Of a stretch of DNA of 8,402 bases, positions 5,406 through 8,402 are shown in pieces. The first letter of the stretch is position 1, and each line of letters starts with the position of its first letter. The notes under the pieces were generated by a model that saw only the letters and a program-made list of their open reading frames with translations, did not search any database and was not told where the DNA came from. Source of the stretch: Sva-07 sp038321235 (GTDB lineage: Bacteria; Actinomycetota; Acidimicrobiia; Acidimicrobiales; Ilumatobacteraceae). Position numbers and translations under genes: made by a program. The stretch covers positions 1-8,402 of the forward strand of contig JBBQEU010000130.1 of NCBI GenBank assembly GCA_038321235.1. The letters are read 5' to 3'.

Positions 5406-5996
5406 TCAGGCGAGGCGGGTGAGGCGTCGTTCGGCTCGGTCGAGGAACGCGCGACGCTGCTCGTCGGAGGCGTTGTCGATGCCGTACATCGCCAGCCATG
5501 TGGTGCGGGCGAGCGGATGACACATCGTGCGCAGACTGCGGGTGAGCGTGCGCTTGCCGCCCTCGCCTTCGACCATGTTGATGATCTTCGACGAGCCGTG
5601 CGTGGTGACCGCCACCAGTCGGCGGATGTTGCGGAGGCCGGGCCGCAGCCGATTTGCACCGTCGGGCAGGGTCCATGCGACACCGTTGACCCACACCCGA
5701 TCCATCCAGCCCTTGAGCATTCCGGGCTGCCCCGACCACCAGGTCGGATACACCAACACCAGCGTGTCGCACCACTGCAGATCGTCGCCGTGGGACGCGA
5801 TCGACTCGTCGGTGCCAGGTTCGAGGTGGTTCGCCCGTTCGATGGCGCTGAACGCCGGATCGAAGCCATCGGCGTACAGGTCGGTCAGCCGCACCTCGGC
5901 GCCTCCCAAAGTGAGCCCTGCGACGACACGGTCGCGGACCGCGGCGACGAACGACTCGTTCGAGGGATGGCAGTACACGACGAGCGCTCGGGTCAT
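5406..5996 (-). CDS. Flavodoxin-fold NAD(P)H:quinone reductase-like protein, second paralogue
   Basis: A 196-aa protein of the flavodoxin-like fold (Flavodoxin_2/NQO1-KefF-MdaB type), expected to bind FMN or FAD and reduce quinones or other acceptors with NAD(P)H. It begins MTRALVVYCHPSNESF, with the first strand and the HPSNESF phosphate-binding loop at 10-16. The central VYPTWWSGQPGMLKGWMDRV (82-101) is the family signature, and TTHGSS (131-136) supplies the second flavin loop. It resembles the preceding gene along its whole length and has the same number of residues, indicating a tandem duplication. The ATG at 5996 shares one base with the upstream stop (TGATG), so translation is probably coupled. 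The open frame upstream of this start lies antisense-shifted within the paralogue and is not coding. The substrate is not evident. Confidence 0.9.
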   Translation of the reverse strand: MTRALVVYCHPSNESFVAAVRDRVVAGLTLGGAEVRLTDLYADGFDPAFSAIERANHLEPGTDESIASHGDDLQWCDTLVLVYPTWWSGQPGMLKGWMDRVWVNGVAWTLPDGANRLRPGLRNIRRLVAVTTHGSSKIINMVEGEGGKRTLTRSLRTMCHPLARTTWLAMYGIDNASDEQRRAFLDRAERRLTRLA

Positions 5997-6586
5997 CACA
6001 GGCCCGCCATCGTCTGCTCGACCTGGGCGAGGAAGGCCTGGCGCTCGGCAGGCGTCGACGTGTCGATCGCGTACAGCCCGAGCCACGACGTGCGCACGCG
6101 TGGCCCGCAGCTCATCCGCAGCGCCCGAGTGATGATTCGCCGACCGTTGTCGTTGACGAGGCGCACATACATCCGGGGCGAGCCGTAGGTCGAGATCCCG
6201 ACCAAGCGGCGCATCTGGCCGAGGCCCGGGCGAACCTTGTTGGTGCGCTCGTCGAGGACGAACCCCACGCCTGGCACCATCACGCGCTCGAGCCAACCCT
6301 TGAGGATCGCCGGCAGGCCGCTCCACCAGGTGGGGTAGACGAACACGATCGCCTCGGCGCGCTGGACGAGCGCTGCATGTTCTGCGATCACGGGATCGAC
6401 GATCGGTGATTCGCCGTGATATGCCTCGCGTTCCTGCGCGCTCATCGCGACGCTCACCCCTTGGGCGTAGAGGTCGAGCACGACCACCTCGTGTCCCGCG
6501 GCGAGCAGTCCTGCCTCGGCCCGGCCCGCGAGCGCGTGGCAGTAGCTGTCGGTCGAAGGATGGGCGACAACGATCAGGGCGAGCAC
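5996..6586 (-). CDS. Flavodoxin-fold NAD(P)H:quinone reductase-like protein, first paralogue
   Basis: A 196-aa flavodoxin-like protein beginning MLALIVVAHPSTDSYCHALA, with the phosphate-binding loop HPSTDSY at 9-15, DLYAQG at 38-43, the signature YPTWWSGLPAILKGWLERV at 84-102 and STYGSP at 132-137. These match Flavodoxin_2-type NAD(P)H dehydrogenases, which usually work as dimers. A pair of equally long paralogues encoded back to back could form a heterodimer, which is inference. The GTG start at 6586 lies inside the 3' end of the exporter gene, with a 13-nt overlap, and the stop overlaps the next start by one base. The exporter and both flavoproteins therefore read as one tightly packed operon. 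No strong Shine-Dalgarno is visible at the start (GAGCGA is the closest). Partners, flavin type and substrate are unknown. Confidence 0.9.
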   Translation of the reverse strand: MLALIVVAHPSTDSYCHALAGRAEAGLLAAGHEVVVLDLYAQGVSVAMSAQEREAYHGESPIVDPVIAEHAALVQRAEAIVFVYPTWWSGLPAILKGWLERVMVPGVGFVLDERTNKVRPGLGQMRRLVGISTYGSPRMYVRLVNDNGRRIITRALRMSCGPRVRTSWLGLYAIDTSTPAERQAFLAQVEQTMAGL

Positions 6587-7401
6587 GGTCGATCGCTCGC
6601 GGGGAGGGACGGTTCGGCCTGCTTCGTCGCTGGCTTCGATCGCATCGACAGCAGCTGGGTGATCGCTACGAACACGAGCAGGGCGGCGAACATGATGTTG
6701 GACAGCTGATCGCTGAGCCGGTCCGAGATCGTGCCGCCGACGATCGCGCTCGCCGCGCCGAATCCGCCGACGACGGCCGCGACTCGGATGTCGACGTTGG
6801 CCTTCTTGCGGTTGCGGATGGTGCCCATGATCGCCGTCGGCACGATGACGGCCACAGAGGTGCCCTTCGCCACCACGGGCACCATCCCGAGGATCACCAC
6901 CATCGCCGGCACCATGATCACGCCACCCCCGATGCCGAGCAGTCCGGCGAGCGTGCCGGTGAGCAAGCCGACGACGATCAAGAGCAGGGCCATCGCAACG
7001 GTCAAGTCGGTCCGCCCCGTCGAGTCGGTGCTGACTGCGAGCCGCGTTGCGGTGGCGAGGACCGTGATCACGAAGATCACGACCAGCACGTTCTTCGGGA
7101 TGATGTGGAGCAAGGTGGTACCGACCACGGCACCGACGATCGCACCAATCGCCAGGAACAGCGCCACCGCCCAGTCGACGTTGCCGTGAGACAGATACGT
7201 GACCAGACTGGCGACGGCGATCGGCAAGGTTGCGGCGAGCGAGGTTCCGTGGGCGAGTCGGCGGTCCATGCCGGCCAGGCTGACCAGCCCTGGCACGATG
7301 ATCAACCCGCCTCCGACGCCGAACAACCCGCCGAGCAGGCCTGCGGCCAAGCCGACGATCACCGCATGGCTGAACTTGACGGAACTGTGTGAGAGCGGCA
7401 C
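6574..7401 (-). CDS. TauE/SafE-family membrane exporter (sulfite/organosulfonate exporter type)
   Basis: A 275-aa integral membrane protein with about eight hydrophobic segments and the internal two-fold repeat of the TauE/SafE family (DUF81). GLLGGLFGVGGGLIIVP at 21-37 and GLLGIGGGVIMVP at 153-165 are the matching repeat signatures. Each is followed by a G-T-S element (HGTSLAATLP at 51-60, KGTSVAVIVPTA at 179-190). Members export sulfite, sulfonates or other small anions across the plasma membrane; the substrate here cannot be told. The C-terminal tail after about residue 253 is short, basic to neutral and soluble. The GTG start at 7401 gives a normal N-terminus just before the first helix. 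It is the first gene of an operon with two flavoproteins, whose chemistry may concern the same substrate or a response to it. Confidence 0.92.
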   Translation of the reverse strand: MPLSHSSVKFSHAVIVGLAAGLLGGLFGVGGGLIIVPGLVSLAGMDRRLAHGTSLAATLPIAVASLVTYLSHGNVDWAVALFLAIGAIVGAVVGTTLLHIIPKNVLVVIFVITVLATATRLAVSTDSTGRTDLTVAMALLLIVVGLLTGTLAGLLGIGGGVIMVPAMVVILGMVPVVAKGTSVAVIVPTAIMGTIRNRKKANVDIRVAAVVGGFGAASAIVGGTISDRLSDQLSNIMFAALLVFVAITQLLSMRSKPATKQAEPSLPASDRPCSP

Positions 7402-7409
7402 CGGCGGCG

Positions 7410-7415
7410 ACGTTA
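7410..7415 (-). promoter_or_regulatory. Weak candidate -10 box (TAACGT) for the exporter operon
   Basis: On the minus strand TAACGT lies 8 nt before the GTG at 7401, within the 52-nt gap after the acetyltransferase gene. It matches TANNNT but the spacing is 2 nt longer than at the other sites, so the operon might instead be read through from the acetyltransferase gene. Confidence 0.25.
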
Positions 7416-7453
7416 CGACGGATCTGAGCGAGACGCGTAGTTCCCGAGCATCG

Positions 7454-8068
7454 TCACCCGGAGAGGCGCTCCTCGATCAGCGTGCGTACGGCCGACCAGT
7501 CGTCGTTCGTGATCGCATAGGTGGCCGTGTCGCGCAGCTGCGTTCCCTCGCCGGCACGCGTCGATCGTCGGTGGCGTCGCAGCTCACCCTCGAAGTGCGC
7601 GCCGATGCGTTCGATTGCCCGGCGGCTCTGGATGTTGCGGGCGTCGGTGCAGATCGCCACTCGTTGGACATCCCAGTTCTCGAAGGCGTGGGTGAGGAGC
7701 AGCAGCTTGGCTTCGGTGTTGATCTGGGTCCGCTGGGCTGAGGACGAGAGCCAGGTGCCACCAATCTCGACCTCATCGGGATGGTCGCGCTCGAGCGGCC
7801 AGAACAGGTTGAGGAAACGCGTGCAGCCGACAACTGTGCTGTCGCGGGCGCGACGCTGCACGAACGGGACCGCTCGGTGGTTGTCAGCGTCGTCGATCAG
7901 CCAAGCCACATAGTCCGCCGCCTCGCGCTGTCCATCGGGAACCTGGGTGTACTCGAACGTCGAGCGATCACCGGTCCCCGCCGAGGCGATCGCGTCGACG
8001 TGGTCGATCGCCATCGGCTCGAGCGACACGTACCGTCCGGTCAAGGTGGGAACAACGAGGCGAGCCAT
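7454..8068 (-). CDS. GNAT-family N-acetyltransferase (RimJ/RimL-like)
   Basis: A 204-aa protein of the GNAT fold that would transfer an acetyl group from acetyl-CoA to an amine, perhaps a protein N-terminus or a small molecule. It starts MARLVVPTLTGRYVSLEPMA, the usual LxGxxVxLEP opening. It has VGCTRFLNL at 80-88, the acetyl-CoA strand and helix EIGGTWLSSSAQRTQINTEA at 101-120 followed by KLLLLTHAFE, and the motif B region NIQSRRAIERIGAHFEGELR at 145-164. The pyrophosphate-binding loop reads QRTQIN, with Gln115 where glycine is classical; relatives of this subgroup also vary there. The ATG at 8068 was preferred over an in-frame ATG at 8122 because the extra 18 residues look non-coding and would overlap the divergent promoter at 8113. 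The exporter operon starts 52 nt downstream on the same strand. Substrate unknown. Confidence 0.9.
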   Translation of the reverse strand: MARLVVPTLTGRYVSLEPMAIDHVDAIASAGTGDRSTFEYTQVPDGQREAADYVAWLIDDADNHRAVPFVQRRARDSTVVGCTRFLNLFWPLERDHPDEVEIGGTWLSSSAQRTQINTEAKLLLLTHAFENWDVQRVAICTDARNIQSRRAIERIGAHFEGELRRHRRSTRAGEGTQLRDTATYAITNDDWSAVRTLIEERLSG

Positions 8069-8112
8069 CGTGACGCAGTCTGGCCGATCGGAGGTGGAGG
8101 ATTGGCCTGGGA

Positions 8113-8118
8113 TACCTT
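8113..8118 (+). promoter_or_regulatory. Candidate -10 box (TACCTT) for the gene at the right edge
   Basis: TACCTT, then GCACCG (6 nt), then ATG at 8125. It is the clearest of the four TANNNT-N6-start sites because the gap from the divergent acetyltransferase start (8069-8124) is only 56 nt and no Shine-Dalgarno precedes the ATG. It also favours the ATG at 8125 over the in-frame ATG at 8137. Confidence 0.45.
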
Positions 8119-8124
8119 GCACCG

Positions 8125-8402
8125 ATGGCCGATTCGATGCTCACCGACGACCTGTTCGACAACTCCTCGATTCTGCCTGACGACCCCCTCGGCGACGACG
8201 GAGCGCCGTTCGAGGTGCTCCACGACCGCGAATACCGGGTGCGAGCGTTCCGCAAGCGCGACGATCTGCTGTTGATCCGCGGCGCTGTGCGCGATCAGAA
8301 GCCGCCCGGGTTGTACATCGACATCGATCCCGAACCGATGACGATCCATCACATGCAGATCGATCTCGAGATCGCGTTCCCGACACTCGAGATCGTCGGC
8401 GC
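8125..8402 (+). CDS. DUF2889-like protein, N-terminal part, cut by the window edge
   Basis: The frame from ATG 8125 is open to the right edge and gives 92 residues beginning MADSMLTDDLFDNSSILPDD. After a variable acidic start (1-26) come EYRVRAFRKRDDLLLIRGAV (33-52) and then RDQKPPG. The segment MTIHHMQIDLEIAFPTLEIV (72-91) closes the visible part. The order of an R-x-F/R strand, a G-x-[VL]-x-D turn and an I-H-x-M strand resembles DUF2889, a family of unknown function. That match is from memory of the pattern and would need the missing C-terminal part for confirmation. No signal peptide or membrane segment is visible. It is divergent from the acetyltransferase gene and probably has its own leaderless promoter. 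That it is a real gene is fairly sure; the family is moderately sure. Confidence 0.65.
   Translation, partial: MADSMLTDDLFDNSSILPDDPLGDDGAPFEVLHDREYRVRAFRKRDDLLLIRGAVRDQKPPGLYIDIDPEPMTIHHMQIDLEIAFPTLEIVG

Noticed and set aside
5997..6326. N-terminal extension of the second flavoprotein
   Set aside because: The extension is an out-of-frame reading of the first paralogue, rich in Arg and Pro; the flavodoxin fold starts at MTRALVVY (5996).
6406..7392. Long plus-strand frame rich in Asp, His, Arg and Gln
   Set aside because: It is the antisense shadow of a clear membrane exporter and flavoprotein; the composition is what inverted GC-rich membrane codons produce.
8069..8122. Longer acetyltransferase starting at ATG 8122
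   Set aside because: The 18 added residues do not resemble the family and would overlap the promoter of the divergent gene.

Overview
The window is GC-rich (roughly two-thirds G+C by eye) and reads as a piece of actinobacterial chromosome. The nearest match I recognise is an Acidimicrobiia/Ilumatobacter-type organism. This is inferred from codon use, an RskA-like sigma/anti-sigma pair, a small acidic actinobacterial protein type, and several gene starts that look leaderless. No tRNA, rRNA, transposase, phage gene or CRISPR array is visible.

Layout. 1-217 (minus) is the N-terminal end of a gene running off the left edge, probably an AddB/PD-(D/E)XK-nuclease-type protein. 218-381 is intergenic and holds one palindromic element (318-358). 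382-1287 (minus) is a small acidic protein gene followed by rpe (ribulose-phosphate 3-epimerase). A divergent spacer (1288-1369) then opens a plus-strand operon, 1370-3970: a TRAM-domain m5U-type RNA methyltransferase, an ECF sigma factor overlapping it by 4 nt, and an RskA-like membrane anti-sigma factor one base further on. 3971-4310 is intergenic and is filled by five tandem copies of a 45-46 bp palindrome (3988-4280). 4311-5222 (plus) is psuG, pseudouridine-5'-phosphate glycosidase. 5223-5405 lies between convergent genes and holds three copies of a second palindrome. 7401-5406 (minus) is a three-gene overlapping operon: a TauE/SafE-type membrane exporter and two tandem paralogous 196-aa flavodoxin-fold quinone-reductase-like proteins. 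8068-7454 (minus) is a GNAT acetyltransferase. 8125 to the right edge (plus) is the start of a gene resembling DUF2889.

How it works together. Most genes are ordinary housekeeping or accessory metabolism: pentose phosphate interconversion, RNA modification, pseudouridine breakdown and envelope-stress-type sigma control. The coherent units are the methyltransferase-sigma-anti-sigma operon and the exporter-flavoprotein operon.

The most unusual signal is non-coding. Two palindrome families share the outer ends TGCGGTGAG/CTCACCG (or their GCGATGAG/CTCATCGC variant), are tandemly arrayed with nearly the same 61-62 bp period, carry compensatory arm changes, and all lie just 3' of operons. A second pattern is a TANNNT box exactly 6 nt before the start codon of four separate genes, which suggests leaderless transcription.
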